From: Amoebophrya sp. A120
Lineage: Eukaryota; Sar; Dinophyceae; Syndiniales; Amoebophryaceae
Reading direction: 5' to 3'
Assembly: GCA_905178155.1 (NCBI GenBank)
Contig: CAJINV010000007.1
Coordinates: 3,552,265 to 3,616,264 of the forward strand
DNA: 64,000 nucleotides
The notes under the pieces are model-generated. The model was not told the DNA's origin. It was given only the letters and a program-made list of their open reading frames with translations, and searched no databases. A program made the translations under genes and the position numbers. Positions 11,640 through 23,151 of the stretch are shown one piece after another. The first letter of the stretch is position 1, and each line of letters begins with the position of its first letter.

Positions 11640-14600
11640 ATGCCGTCCGCGTCGAGCAGTAGCAGCTCCGCGGGGGGAGCTGCGGGGAGCAAAAACGGCA
11701 AAAGGGAAAATAAGGGTCCTGGGGCAGCAGGTGCTCCTGGTGCCTCTTCCAGCTCGGCCTCGGCGTCCTCATCAACGGCGAATAACAATAAAAATGCAGC
11801 ACCAGCAGCGGCAGCCCCTCCCGCGAGCAAGAAGGCCATGCTTCCCCCATCGTTCAAGCCGGTCAAAACGGAGAAGAAGGAGGAGGTGCTTGCGGTCACG
11901 AATAAACGTGGGCGGATAATTATGGAAGAAAAAAAACTGTGCAAGTCGAAGTGTAATAATCTGTAAAAATGTAAAGCAGGCAGCACAGTTATTCTATACA
12001 CTTGTCATGCTTGTGGCCATTCGTCGTGAGGTCTTAACTTATTGCATTATTAATATTTCTAAGAGCGAGGTAACAAATGACCCGTTAACTCGCACCCGCG
12101 AGTTAGCCGTCCGCCCGGCCGGCCGGGCGGTTAACTCGCGGTTAGAAATGTAGACAAATCGAAAGGTAGCACAAATTTGAATCGAAGTGCTCGCCAATCC
12201 TAATTTGTCTACACTTCTAACCGCGAGTTAACCGTCCGGCCGGCCGGGCGGACGGCTAACTCGCGGGTGCGAGTTAACGGGTCACTTGTTACCTCGCTCT
12301 AAATGTGTTCTTTATATCATGTCTTTTTCCCGTACGTAGTAAGTACCAGCTGTGCATGACATGATGCTTTCTGTGTCAACATTCTGAACAGATTTGCAGC
12401 CTCCCATGCTACACTGACACAGATTTTTTCTGGGATAACCATCGAAGTGAACGAGAAGCACGAGGGTGAAACCGTTGTGATGTCTGGGAAGCGAAGCGCT
12501 GTCGTGACGCAGGATACTCAGCAGGGCGAGCCGTTGACGAAGGGCACGGGGCTGCTGGGCAACTCTTCGCGGCCCGGGGAAGAAACCGACGCGGACGGGA
12601 AAAAGAAGCGAAAGCCGAAGGACGCGCTGAAGGCCCTAAGGATGGCCCACGAAAGAAGAAGGAAGAAGTTTATCCTATCCTAATGTGCATCAAAAGTGTA
12701 GATCGTGTTCTTACTTGTAATAGTTCTTCCATACATTTTTATAAAGAAGATGCAGATGATGTGGTCTATGCTGCATCTCTCTGATTTCCCACCTAGTGCC
12801 TGATTTGGCACGTACAAAGTCCATATGATCGCACACTGCATGCAATCGTTACTATTCTAGTTGCACAGCAATCAGAACGCTTTTGCAATGCATACATCCC
12901 GGACAGTGATGACAGCGACATCGACGATGAGAATTATCGCAGGAAAAAGCGCTTCACTTCAAGATTGTGATGCAGAGGATGGAGCAGAGAAAGGAGTGCT
13001 TGTCTTCTTGATGATCTTGCTAGAAACCAACGTAACTAAGACATTGCATTTGTTTGATCGTGGAAGCGCGCATGGCACCAGTTTTTCTCTGTCATGCGGG
13101 ATAGACTTGCCTGCATGGCATGCACATCATCCTGCAAAGTAGGCAACAACAACATCACGTGAAGTAAAAGCTCTCTTTTCGTTCTATAAGAACGCCCCGG
13201 TATTTGACGCCGCGCACTCCGCACTGCTCACCCCGGTCAAGGATGTGGCAAAAACGTGGCAAGTCGACATCCAGAAAGAGCTCAGCGGGTACGATTTTAT
13301 TTTTCTTTGTGGGAGCTGTGCATGAAAATGTTTGAACATGCTTCGGCTTTTCTCTGTTCGGAACATGCAGTCTTGTACGTAGTGGTCGCATCGAGAAAAT
13401 AGATAAATTCTTCAAAAGGGACACTTTATTCATTGTTTCTTGATAGCCCTAGCTCTTCGGAAAGCGACAGGCGCTTCTACGTCTGCAGGAGCAGCTGCAG
13501 CAGATACATATTTTATATTCAAGATAACTACTACTGCAACTGAAACTGATACTGAAGGTACTTTCACCTACTGCGCAAGCTGAAGTTTGGCGGTAAAGAA
13601 TTCAACATGAATTTTGCAGAAGCCGCTCTTCTTGTGCAAAACTTAAGCAAACAAAGAAAATAAAAGAAATGAAACGCGGCGCGTCGTCAACGTTGCAACG
13701 GCTAGTCGCACTGCTTTTGCTTCATATTTTTTTTTTTTTAATGTAGTACTTGGCGTCATGACCGACAGTCAACTCCGACAGCCTCCATAAGAGCTTGAAT
13801 GAATGTGGAACGCTTGCACCATGATGAAGTTCTTGCGCAGAAGACGCTTGAACAAGAGAGGGCTGCATGCCAAGCCCTTGCGCCATTGTCACGTTGAGTA
13901 GACTCACTCTCTATTGAGTTCTTGTGCGTGCCTCTTCTAGGGTTAGGGTATTTATAGTACCACGAAAAGTATGTTGCTTTACCGACGGCGACGATCTCCG
14001 CCCAGCGTCAGACGGCGCGCGGCCGGCGCGTATTTTCTGTATTTTCGTTTCATACAAAACCACCTCCCTGTACCTCAAGAAGATGGACCAGCTGCACGTA
14101 TCCAATGTAAAAACGTCCCCACCCCATAGTCAAGATGGGAAATCGGCTAGACAAGTGCGCAGGTTTTGGCTGTTTTGCATGACAAATCTGGGCTCGGAGT
14201 GCAGTGCTGTTTGACGTAGTTCAGCAGCATCACAGATCTCGTATAACATGCCGACTGGCGCATTACAAATTCCAAAACACGACTAGAGAATGCTTCTCAT
14301 GGGGCTCCGCATGGCAAACATTTTGAGCATGCAGATTTGCATGACAGCTCTGGGATGGGGACGCTTTTGCACAGGATAGCACGAGAAAGTGATGAAGCAA
14401 CTGGAACTGCTTTGGTCGAAGGGTGACGCGGAAAAGAAAAAGAAGAAATCGCGGTACCGCAAAGCCTAACCAATGCAAAAGACGTGTCGTAGTCGTACTA
14501 ACTGAAGAATGAATAGCATGCATGATGAGAAATCGTGTTCCTTTTTTTAGCCAGATCAGTATGACAAATTCTTGGTTGAGAAAATTTGTCATGCAATTTG

Positions 14601-17600
14601 TATGTACTAGTGCCTGCGATATAAGTTTTGCAATGCATAAGGCCCAAGCGCTGAGCGACAGCTTTCAGTGCGAGTTCCTTTGTGACATCACACCCTTATG
14701 AGAGTGCACCTTCCCGCCCCTTCGACCCTAGAGAAATGCTCATGCAAAATACAAAATCTATATTCAGTTTGCGCCATTCATTCTCATCTTTCATGACAAG
14801 CGCACGGCTCCAGTTGTCCCACTGCGTCTATTTCTATTCGGCGCATGAACTTGTTACGCACGGTCTCCACGTTGCTTGCTGGTGTTTACTGTATTGCTTT
14901 TGCTTGATGTCAAGTCTCAGTCATACAACAAATGAGCGGGCGATGGAGTCAGTTGTGCGCTCTCATATCGTTTCGTAAAAACCACGGTGCGGGTAACATA
15001 CGCATTTGAAAAAAATGATGATTTTATATCGTACAACTGGCACAAGGGATACGTATACGAATGCGAGGAACTTCATTTTCGAACTGGAAAAACAGAAGTA
15101 TGCTGGTGCTGACGAGGCAGTTTTTTGATTTTGTTTTAAGTAGTAATTTTTGTATAATTTTCATCATGCAGCAGCACCGCAAGCATAATAAGTACGTAGG
15201 TGTAGTACTACTACTATTGCCAATGCCATTGCGATATATTAAAAAAAGACTTTTGGAAGTGATACGAACCTGACGGACGAGGAGCTTGAGGCGCAGGCAA
15301 TAAAAGAAACGGTTCTGCGGCGAGTCCCACTCTGGCTCATGCCCCGCGAGGAGGGGGATCGAAAGCGAAAGGAGTTTAAGGTTAGTGGGGAATTCGAATT
15401 ATTACGACACAAGCAGATCGTCATCATTCATCAATTATGTTCTACGATGTGAATTATGGCACCGAAAGCAGGAGATGAGCAGATCGAAATCTTCACTTTT
15501 TACATGACGGACCTGGGGGCAGAAGCTGTTGCAGAAGGTCACGTGACAGCATTGGATTAACATCATTTTCATGTGTACTTAAGTACTACTTCACGTTCAC
15601 TTTACAACTTGAACTCTATCAGATTCAAGGGTGCACCGTGCACCGTGGCGGAACGTACCTTCTTCTGGAGCAGGACTTGAGGCATTGTGACCTGGAGGGT
15701 GATGACATGGAGATTGACATTTACCCCCAGAATATCCAACAAAAAAACTGTTTCACTGTGATGATCTTGCAAGATCTGCATCACAAGTTTGTAACACATG
15801 ACACAGAAAATTTTCCATGCGCGCTTTCCCAGGGAAGACACGGTAGAAGAACCAACATGAACATCTTGCAGGTGTAGCAAGACATCAAATCGTTCTGTGC
15901 TCCAACATTCTCTGCCTCACAAGTTCACGACAGCGAAACAGCTTTTTCTTGCGATGCAAAACATGCCGCCGCCACCAGACCACCTGCAAAACGTGCGCGA
16001 CCAGATGGAACTCGAGCAACAGCTGGATGAGAGGTATGAACTTGACTTAGCTCATCTGAATGAGACAGTTCTGCATATTACTGAAATTGTACTCGTCACA
16101 TTTGGAAGATTTGCGATTTAGTTTTCAACTGGTGAGGACACATCGTCCCCACCACTGAAAATATTCAAACGAAAATTTTTGTCGTCCTTGTGCAACTACG
16201 CGACCACCAAAATTTGTAAATTTGTACGTGGTCCAAAACCAAGACACAAACATTTTCGACACAACCAGCGGTGTGGGTTTCGACGACTTTGATGTGAACG
16301 TTTCCGGCACACCTCCGATGCAGGAAAACAAGAGCAAAATCGACCCCCTGTCGGGCGCAAAGACGCCGGGCGGGAAGACGCCTGCGAAAACTCCCGGTGC
16401 GCAAACACCCGGCGACAAGCTGAACCAATCCGGTTTCGGTGGGACACAGGGTTTCGACGGCGGCGGCGGAGCCGGACCGAGCCAAGGCGGCGCGGCAGGC
16501 GGTGGGATAGGAGGAGGGCTACCCGGTGGCGTAGCGCCGGGCATGGCGGGAGGCGCGGGGCAGGGTATTGTTGAGAATAAAATTGGTTCCTGCTGCCCGA
16601 CGACCATGCGATAGAGTTTCATGCATTGCTGCGTCGCGCTATTCGTTTGCGGTTTTTTACATCGGTGATTTTGTTTTTCTGATTCTATTACGATACGTAA
16701 GTACCAAACTATTTCTGCAGCTACGTAGTTATTTGTTGTACTAGTAGTACCACGTAGTACCTTCTTTTGCGCGACTTGATGTCTTCATCACCAGGTGGGT
16801 CTGCTGTGTGCTCTTGTTGTCACGAGGAAGTGGAACCCAGGAGGGGTTTGCAACCTCCAGGGGTTCTGCTTGCCTGTGCAAACCGATCACGCGCAGCACT
16901 TCTACGAGAAGTAAGTAGATGAAGCTGCAAGAAGCCTTCTTGGCAAAGTAGAGTAAGCAACCCCTATCGTCCCATATCATGATTTTATCGCAGGTGCATT
17001 TCCAAGCCAGTCACAGGGCATGAATATGCAGCCGGGGCAGACGCAGCTGCCGCCATTCTTCGTCCCGCCACGAGAGCGCCCGGAGGACATGAGTACGTCG
17101 ACGTACTGGCACTTCATGGACCCCTATGCGGGGGTTCCGGGGGGCGAGTCCCACACCCAGTACCTCGACGGCTCGAATTCCCACTGGAAAGACCTGCCAA
17201 CGGATTACATCCTCTGTCCGGACCCGATGCGGGCGCACATATGCATTGCAAAAATATCGTTATCGCACTCGTCTAAATAATTGCAACTACAGCACGTCTC
17301 GTGCATGATTTTTACAGGTTAGTTTTCTTGGCTGAATCTGCACTACAAATTTCATTTTTGTTCTGGTGAAAATTTGTAAGGCCATTGATATTTAGTGCGA
17401 TGAAAATTTGAATTTTGCACTGCATAGCACTTGAAAATTAACAACCGCCTGGAAGAAGCGGATCGGTGGGAAAACATCTTTGACCTGGACGTCCTGATGA
17501 ATCGCGAAGACCGACCAGCTATGCAGTGCAAATATGCCGCGGTCCGGATTTGCATTTGTCATGCGGGGTTTGAAGGACAGAGACAACATGAATAAGTGGG

Positions 17601-20600
17601 GGCACTTTGTAATGCTGAACACGAACAAAAAAAATCACGACAAGCAGATGAGGAAGCCGTGTCATGCTTCTATGCCGTGTAAGAGCACGACTTTTCGGCA
17701 TACTAAAAGGATTATCACCACAACTTTTTCTTTTCTGCAACATCTTTCCAGACCGAGACATATTTGCATTTGATGACGGACGTATTTCTGGAGGAGGAAT
17801 CGTTGGAGGCCAACGAGCAGAAACCCCCCGAATACAAGCACGAAGACGACCCGGGGGCCATCGTGATTGATTACGACGTATGCATTGATGCAATAAATAG
17901 GTCTTGGTCTCCTCGAAAATTGAAGAACATTCTTTCATACTTGTGATGCGAATCTTGAAGTCGTTTGACAACTGGGAAAAATCTGGCTTCCATGGTCATG
18001 CACTACTGGTTGTACTTAAGTACCACAGTAGAGTAGTAGTGGGGGTTTTATTGTCTCGAACGACCACAGAAGGGGACGCTTCTCATGCAAACTAGGTATG
18101 GAGCTGCCTCCGCAATAATTTGCCACGGAGGAAATAAAATTACAGACCTTCTTACAAATGCAAAGACTTTTATTGCTGGAGGACCACAACAAGTGTAGTT
18201 TTTGCTCTCTTCAACATCCAGTCTGAGACCACTCCATGTTTTCATTTCATACAAAGCCCTGGAGAAGGCCCGCGACGAATGCGACTTGAAAGCCGTCGAG
18301 ATGCTGAATTTGGCCTATGCCACGAACTCGGTGGACATGCTGTTCCAGCAAAACATGAAGGAGAAAGGCGTGATTCCGAAGAAGCGCAACTATTTGAGTC
18401 TCTCCCTCGGCTTCTCCGCCGACTGCGCGGACCTTGAGGACATGTTCGTGGAAGAGCAGAAAAACCGGCGGAAACAGATGAAGGAGGTGCAAAAGGAGAT
18501 GAACATTGGGCCCAGTTTGAACAAGAAAAGCCGACAAATCGTCAACGGCTTGATGATCGACCGGGGGAACGCTCCAGATGACAACTTTTACAAGCCCCTG
18601 AACGAGCAGGACTTCCAAGGCATCGGGACGCTCGAGGAAATGATCAAGATGAACGGGGCTGCGACTGCTCAGCAGGGGTCCTCGACGTTTGGGGGCTTCG
18701 GCGGAGACGGAACCGTGGGTGGAGGGTTCGGTCCTGGTGGCGGTGGTACAGCCGGCGGGGGTTTCGGGTTTCCCGGGGACGATTCTTTTCTTGGCGGGGG
18801 GGACGGCGGAGTAGACATGATGTTCACCCAGGATGGTGGCATGACCCCCGCCCAGCCGTCGCCGTACGTGGATGACATTGTCGGCGAAGACCCGTTTCTC
18901 GACGTGGCGCCCGTCCCGGAGTACCTGGAGCATGAGGACATCGTCGCGCTGGAGGAAATACGCATTGCAAAAGGCTCGCGCAAGTAGTGTATAGCTATAG
19001 TGGAATTCGGATAATTCCAGGAGAAACGAAACGTCTAGATGTGATGGAAGATGTGCATCGTTGAGTTTTATTTGCAGCGCAATTTATTGTATCATCATTG
19101 TTCAATCACTGCCTGAATCACCATGTGAAAGCGGGCAGATTTAGATTTTGCATTTCATTTGGATTTTTTTTTTGCACCATCGCAATTGAGTTCATTGCTG
19201 TTATACGACGAGCGCGACACTTTTTCTCAGGACAGGAAATCGGCCTCACCGAAGAGGAAATGTGGAAGAAGGTGAAAGAAGAAGAGCTGGCGATCGTAAA
19301 GGAAGAGTTCAAGGACTTCGCCGGTGGAAAATTTGAGGGGCAGAACGTGGAGCTGTTGCTCAAGATGAAGGCCCGACTTGACGAGTTAAAGGAGGAGCGG
19401 CTGGAAAAGGAAAGAAAATACCAGAAGGAGCTCGGGGAGTGGATGCGTATTTACTTTCTGATTCGGCCTATAATCTACTTGCAGTACGACCCTTATAATC
19501 ATGCTCATAATTCTTAAGTATAAGAAGACTATCCTTGTTCCGCTCTGATTGCCTATTTGTTTTTACGTCGCGTACTACAGTCTTGGAAATCCATCCTCGA
19601 AGATGCATTCGCCGTTCTGATTTTTGTGGTCTTGCCACTCTTGCCGAAGATGAGACAGAGAAACCAACGAAAAAAAAACTATCAGGTTACGACACGAATA
19701 ACGTATCAAATGTAAAAATGTCTGGGTCTGGAAGAGGAAGGTTGCCAGGTTTGTCATGCATATTTTACATGACTCAGGATGTCTGTAATGCATGATCTGG
19801 CATCACATATTTTTCGAGGCCTTCTTAATGCCTATCCCGCATGACAAATGCCCTCCCCGCGTAGCACAAACTGGGCTCCTATTGCTGGTCATGCAATACA
19901 GATTTTTTTACAGTCCAAAGTTAGCATCAGAAGTTCCAACCTTCCAGACCCAGACATTTTTACACTTGATATAACGGTCTCGATTACCATGCCGTCCATT
20001 GGAACGGTCTTCCAGAATTGTATGAGCGGGTAGAATATCAAATGCAAAAGTGTCTGGGTCTGGAAGAATGCAGATTTTTGTCATGCTGTTTTTGCATGAC
20101 GCAAAATGTCTGTCATGGAAGCCCTAGCATGACAGATTTCGAGAAGCTTCCGCATTGCTTAATCCGCATGACAAATCCCCCATTTTAGGGACAGGAAATG
20201 GGCACCTTTTGCTGCCTATGCATGAGAGATTTGTCTGTGTTGTGAAATGCGCATCACAAGTTCGCATCCTTCCAGACCCAGACACTTTTACATTTGATAT
20301 AGAATCGTGGGAAGATGCGGTTTTATATCAAACGGAAAAAAGCTAGCGCATCTTCACGTATATTTTTGCACAAACATTGGGTTGTGTGTGTGTCACAGAA
20401 ATAAAGTAGACTATTTATTACATAGACCACGCACATATGGTACGAAAGATTTGACATGCTGGCTTTCTTTTACTGGGATATTATACCGATATTAGAGGAG
20501 GACAAAAAAAAGCCCGAGTTCAACTTTGGGGACTACACGGCGATTATGCTAGACGAGTTAGAGCGGCGTAAACGACACGCGCCGGAAAAGAAGGACCACC

Positions 20601-22063
20601 ATTTTGACGAAGTACTAGTTTTTGCTGCTTCATCATCCCATCCGATGGAGATCGAAAATTTATTGCACGCGAATGATGTCAAAGTAAATCTATCTTATTC
20701 CGATATTATCGTTGGAAATCAGTTTGTAGCCGACATCGCAATTTTTTTTTTATTGCACCAGTAGGCTGATCATCAAATGCACACAGTTCATCCGCGGCCA
20801 ACCGCAGTGGGAAGTCGGGCGACAACTCCTTACCTCGCTTGTCCTCTTATGCATCGCAAATGTGTCTGTGTCTGAGTGGTCTGGAAACTACCTGTGATGC
20901 TGAATCAGTGCGGATGACTGCAATACGTCTGATTGCAACCAGCGAGGATGGCAAGCTTTCGCTACACTTTCTATTACTAAGTAAAAATTGCGTAGTAGTA
21001 CGCATTACAATTTGCTTTCTCTTATGACCGAGAAAGCTTCGCTCTACTTGCTGGTCTGGCAACACAGATTTTAATTTTACGCGGAGACATCAAGTAAGTA
21101 GACACGCATGATCAAAAGCGCAACCTTTCCAAACCAAGACACATTTGCCGAGGATACCCCGCGAATCATGGCAACGTGCAGATCAAGCCGGAGACCGAGG
21201 GTGGCGAATTCGTCATGGAATTGATTTCGACCACCACAAACGACGAGGCGATGGCCCACGCGTTTGGCGCAATCACGGAGAAGGAAGCCAAAGCAAAAGC
21301 TGCCTCGGCCGCAGCGGCCGCGAAACCAGGGAAAGCGAAGGCGGGAGGAAAAAACAAGAAAGGAGCTGGTGCCGGGAAGAAAAACAAACAAGCCGAAGAA
21401 GATTTCTTCGACAATGATATGGAGCCCAACGCGGAGGACTATGAATTGCAAAAGTATGATCGTACCCGTACCAAAAAACCTATGCTTGACAGATCTACGC
21501 TCTAACTCTAATAGGACAATCAGCATATACTTCTTGGAAAAAATTGTCATGCGTTTTATACCAGTACGAGGATCGATGCTTTTGCAATGCATAGGGACGA
21601 CGGCGCGGCGAAAGACACGTCTTCAGCCGAGGAACCTCTTTTACAACAACCGGGGAGCACAACATTGAAGGCAGATGCGAAGATGAAAAGTAGCAGCAGC
21701 TCCTCCGCTAACAGTCGAACAAACAACCAAAAAGGCGGCTTCGGTGCGGGAGCTGCATCGAGTAGTAGTAGCAGTAGTGGCAAGAACATGAGTAGCATTT
21801 CTACGAAAGCTGCGAAAGGAGTGAAGCAGGCAGGTGAAAGAAACAAGAAGAAAGACCAGGACATTGTGGACAAATTGGACTTGCACGATCCCGATTTCGA
21901 GGACGGCTTGCTGAATAAGGACGAAGACGACGACCCTGTCATTGACGAGGAGGACGATCTTTTGGCTGACGACAACGTGAAAAAACCGCCCCCCGCGAAG
22001 CGACCGGCGGCCGCGGCGGGAAGCAGCGGCGCACCCGCGGCGAAGATGGCAAAAAAGAAGTAA
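11640..22063 (+). CDS. NCAPH2: Condensin-2 complex subunit H2 (CAP-H2)
   Basis: CAP-H2 is the kleisin of condensin II and bridges the SMC2/SMC4 heads. Diagnostic blocks appear in family order: the N-terminal block LLTPVKDVAKTWQVDIQKEL (about 13.2 kb), MNFAEAALLVQN (13.6 kb), the helix YLKKMDQLHEKVMKQLELLW, the mid block CTVHRGGTYLLLEQDL, YWHFMDPYAG, and the winged-helix C-terminus VLPILEEDKKKPEFNFGDY, FIRGQPQWEVGRQLLTSLVL and NHGNVQI, with a basic Lys-rich tail ending at 22063. The gene holds 14 introners plus GT-AG introns at 15098-15248, 15381-15622, 16565-16993, 19447-19580 and 20612-20786. Splice sites near 12.0-12.4, 12.96-13.19, 13.29-13.55, 13.66-14.05 and 16.03-16.2 kb are unresolved. 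The first exons (11640-12960, Ser/Ala-rich then Lys-rich) form an unusual N-terminal extension and could instead belong to a separate small gene. Confidence 0.82.
12063..12299. mobile_element. Long-TIR foldback/MITE-like element inside CAP-H2 intron
   Basis: Two 97-bp arms (12063-12159 and 12203-12299) are inverted copies with three mismatches, around a 43-bp loop. The flanks carry TAA on both sides, consistent with a 3-bp TSD. Arms contain CGGCCGGCCGGGCGG-type GC-rich sequence. It is unlike the introner families in ends, TSD length and composition, and it lies in the large first intron. Confidence 0.8.
12676..12894. mobile_element. Introner IE-7 (family B-like)
   Basis: 219 bp ending CGCTTTTGCAATGCATA. 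The left end, TATCCTAATGTGCATCAAAA, is degenerate. TSD TATCC/CATCC (4 of 5). Removal gives RRRKKFIPDSDDSDIDDENY in the CAP-H2 gene. Confidence 0.75.
14099..14378. mobile_element. Introner IE-8 (family C)
   Basis: 280 bp, TATCCAATGTAAAAACGTCC to GGGGACGCTTTTGCACAGGATA (last 20 shared with other copies). Perfect TSD GCACG at 14094-14098 and 14379-14383. Removal joins KKMDQLH to EKVMKQLELLW, a continuous helix. Confidence 0.88.
14467..14639. mobile_element. Introner IE-9 (family B)
   Basis: 173 bp, TAACCAATGCAAAAGACG to AGTTTTGCAATGCATA. TSD AAGCC/AGGCC (4 of 5). Removal gives SRYRKAQALSDSFQCEF. Confidence 0.8.
14697..14967. mobile_element. Introner IE-10 (family F)
   Basis: 271 bp, TATGAGAGTGCACC to GTTGTGCGCTCTCATA. 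No matching TSD (ACCCT versus TCGTT). Removal still allows CDITPFVKTTVRVTYAFEKN in the CAP-H2 gene. Confidence 0.7.
15733..15956. mobile_element. Introner IE-11 (family G)
   Basis: 224 bp. The left TIR TATCCAACAAAAAAACTGTT matches the complement of the right end (GCGAAACAGCTTTTTCTTGC). TSD CAGAA/CAAAA (4 of 5). Removal gives DIYPQNMPPPPDHLQNVRDQ. This is the only copy of the family in the window. Confidence 0.7.
17240..17426. mobile_element. Introner IE-12 (family B)
   Basis: 187 bp, TATGCATTGCAAAAATATCG to TTTTGCACTGCATA. TSD GCACA/GCACT (4 of 5). Removal gives PMRAHMKINNRLEEADRWEN. Confidence 0.8.
17520..17774. mobile_element. Introner IE-13 (family A, degenerate)
   Basis: About 255 bp. 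The left TATGCAGTGCAAATATG and right CATATTTGCATTTGATG are inverted. The right end is mutated from ATA and no TSD is clear. In-frame removal gives REDRPAMTDVFLEEES. Confidence 0.6.
17879..18251. mobile_element. Introner IE-14 (old, unassigned)
   Basis: 373 bp between TATGCATTGATGCAATAA and GTTTTCATTTCATA. The TIRs are weak and the TSD CGACG/CAAAG matches at 3 of 5 positions. Removal gives VIDYDALEKARDECD in frame. Confidence 0.55.
18959..19234. mobile_element. Introner IE-15 (family B-like)
   Basis: 276 bp, TACGCATTGCAAAAGGCTCG to CTTTTTCTCAGGACA. Perfect TSD GGAAA at 18954-18958 and 19235-19239. Removal gives IVALEEIGLTEEEMWKKV. Confidence 0.8.
19704..19971. mobile_element. Introner IE-16 (family A, inverted)
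   Basis: 268 bp, TATCAAATGTAAAAATGTCT to AGACATTTTTACACTTGATA. Perfect TSD TAACG at 19699-19703 and 19972-19976. Removal gives GYDTNNGLDYHAVHWNGLPE. Confidence 0.9.
20036..20299. mobile_element. Introner IE-17 (family A, inverted)
   Basis: 264 bp, TATCAAATGCAAAAGTGTCT to AGACACTTTTACATTTGATA. Perfect TSD TAGAA at 20031-20035 and 20300-20304. Removal gives ELYERVESWEDAV. Confidence 0.9.
20326..20480. mobile_element. Introner IE-18 (unassigned short family)
   Basis: 155 bp, TATCAAACGGAAAAAAGC to GCTTTCTTTTACTGGGATA. TSD TTTTA/TTATA (4 of 5). Removal gives SWEDAVLPILEEDKKKPEF, the conserved CAP-H2 motif. Only a 26-bp interval separates it from IE-17. Confidence 0.78.
20848..21156. mobile_element. 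Introner IE-19 (family A/E, degenerate)
   Basis: 309 bp, TATGCATCGCAAATGTGTCT to AGACACATTTGCCGAGGATA. TSD CCTCT/CCCCG (3 of 5). Removal joins LLTSLVLS to NHGNVQIKPE, matching the CAP-H2 C-terminus. Confidence 0.72.
21440..21593. mobile_element. Introner IE-20 (family B)
   Basis: 154 bp, TATGAATTGCAAAAGTAT to ATGCTTTTGCAATGCATA. TSD AGGAC/GGGAC (4 of 5). Removal gives PNAEDDGAAKDTSSAEE. Confidence 0.82.
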
Positions 22064-23151
22064 ATGTGGAAAGAAAATCACTGGTGAAGGAGAAAAGGAA
22101 AATACTGCTGGATTCTTGCGAAGGGCAGTGGGAAGTGATGGATCTAGGAGCAGCTTGATCTTCAAAAGATAGAAGTGATAAAGAACGTCGAGACTGACGA
22201 GATAAATATATCCACCAAAGACGAACTAAATAATCTTCTTTCATTTTACACTTTCTGAGCAGTCGCAGGAGCAGACAAAGCCTTCTGGCTGCGTCAGCAT
22301 CGAACTTGAAGACGTGATTTTCTTGAAGTACACTTAATCGCCGAAATTTACCTGAGTTTAAACTAATCGCAAAGTTGACGAAAAGTATCCATACGAACTA
22401 CCGACAGTTTGAAGATAAGATTTAAAAAAGTTTAGTTCCCGATAGGAATTTCAAATCAAGAAGTATCAACCTCATCGAAGAATATACTCTGTGCAAGCAA
22501 GCGCCTGCATCGCGCAGTGTGTCGCAGAAGTATCGACAGCTTTAGAAATAAAGTGAGTATCGTCCCGATACAGGTGAGAAGTCGCAATGCTTGACTGAAT
22601 CTTCCTGCTGAAAGCACTTTTTCTGTTGAACTTACTTTCTCGATCAGATTCCGGATATATAAAGTGAAAGAGCACACCGAAAATTAATTGCCAGCCTTTG
22701 AGCAGCTGGAGGAAGCGCAAGCGTCTCAGTCGTGACCGGCGCAGGAGCTGTTAGTCTTCTATCGATCGCATTGCGTCATTGGAGATGCAGTTGCACACCA
22801 GCCGCTGTCGAGCGATTTTGCTGCTGTAGCGGACTTTTCGTTTGGTTTCCGGCATATTGAGAGAACTGCGATGGGTTGGAACTACACACCTGCTGAATGA
22901 CGCTACGTCAAAAAATGCCAATATGGAGATCGTCTGGTTATTGCTTCCGACCTTGGATGAAAATGGATTTGGTTGTTCTTATGACAAACCGACTATGAAA
23001 ACTCGAGCCCCGGGCTCGGCCTCCACGACCAGAAACAACCGATATTCAAACTTCTCTGGTGGAGGGACGAGAAGCAGTAGCAGCCTGTCGTATAATTCAT
23101 CCTCGAGGACGCGACGTTTTTCTTTTTTCTTGAGAATACAGACTTCCCAAA
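22064..23151. other. Intergenic stretch with possible trans-splice acceptor
   Basis: About 1.1 kb without a supported gene. At its end a pyrimidine run (23117-23130) followed by AG at 23140-23141 lies 10 nt before the next ATG, a layout expected of a spliced-leader acceptor. No spliced-leader gene is visible in the window. Confidence 0.45.

Noticed and set aside
13720-13742. Poly-T run as a polymerase III terminator
   Set aside because: It lies in an unresolved CAP-H2 intron with no RNA gene structure upstream.
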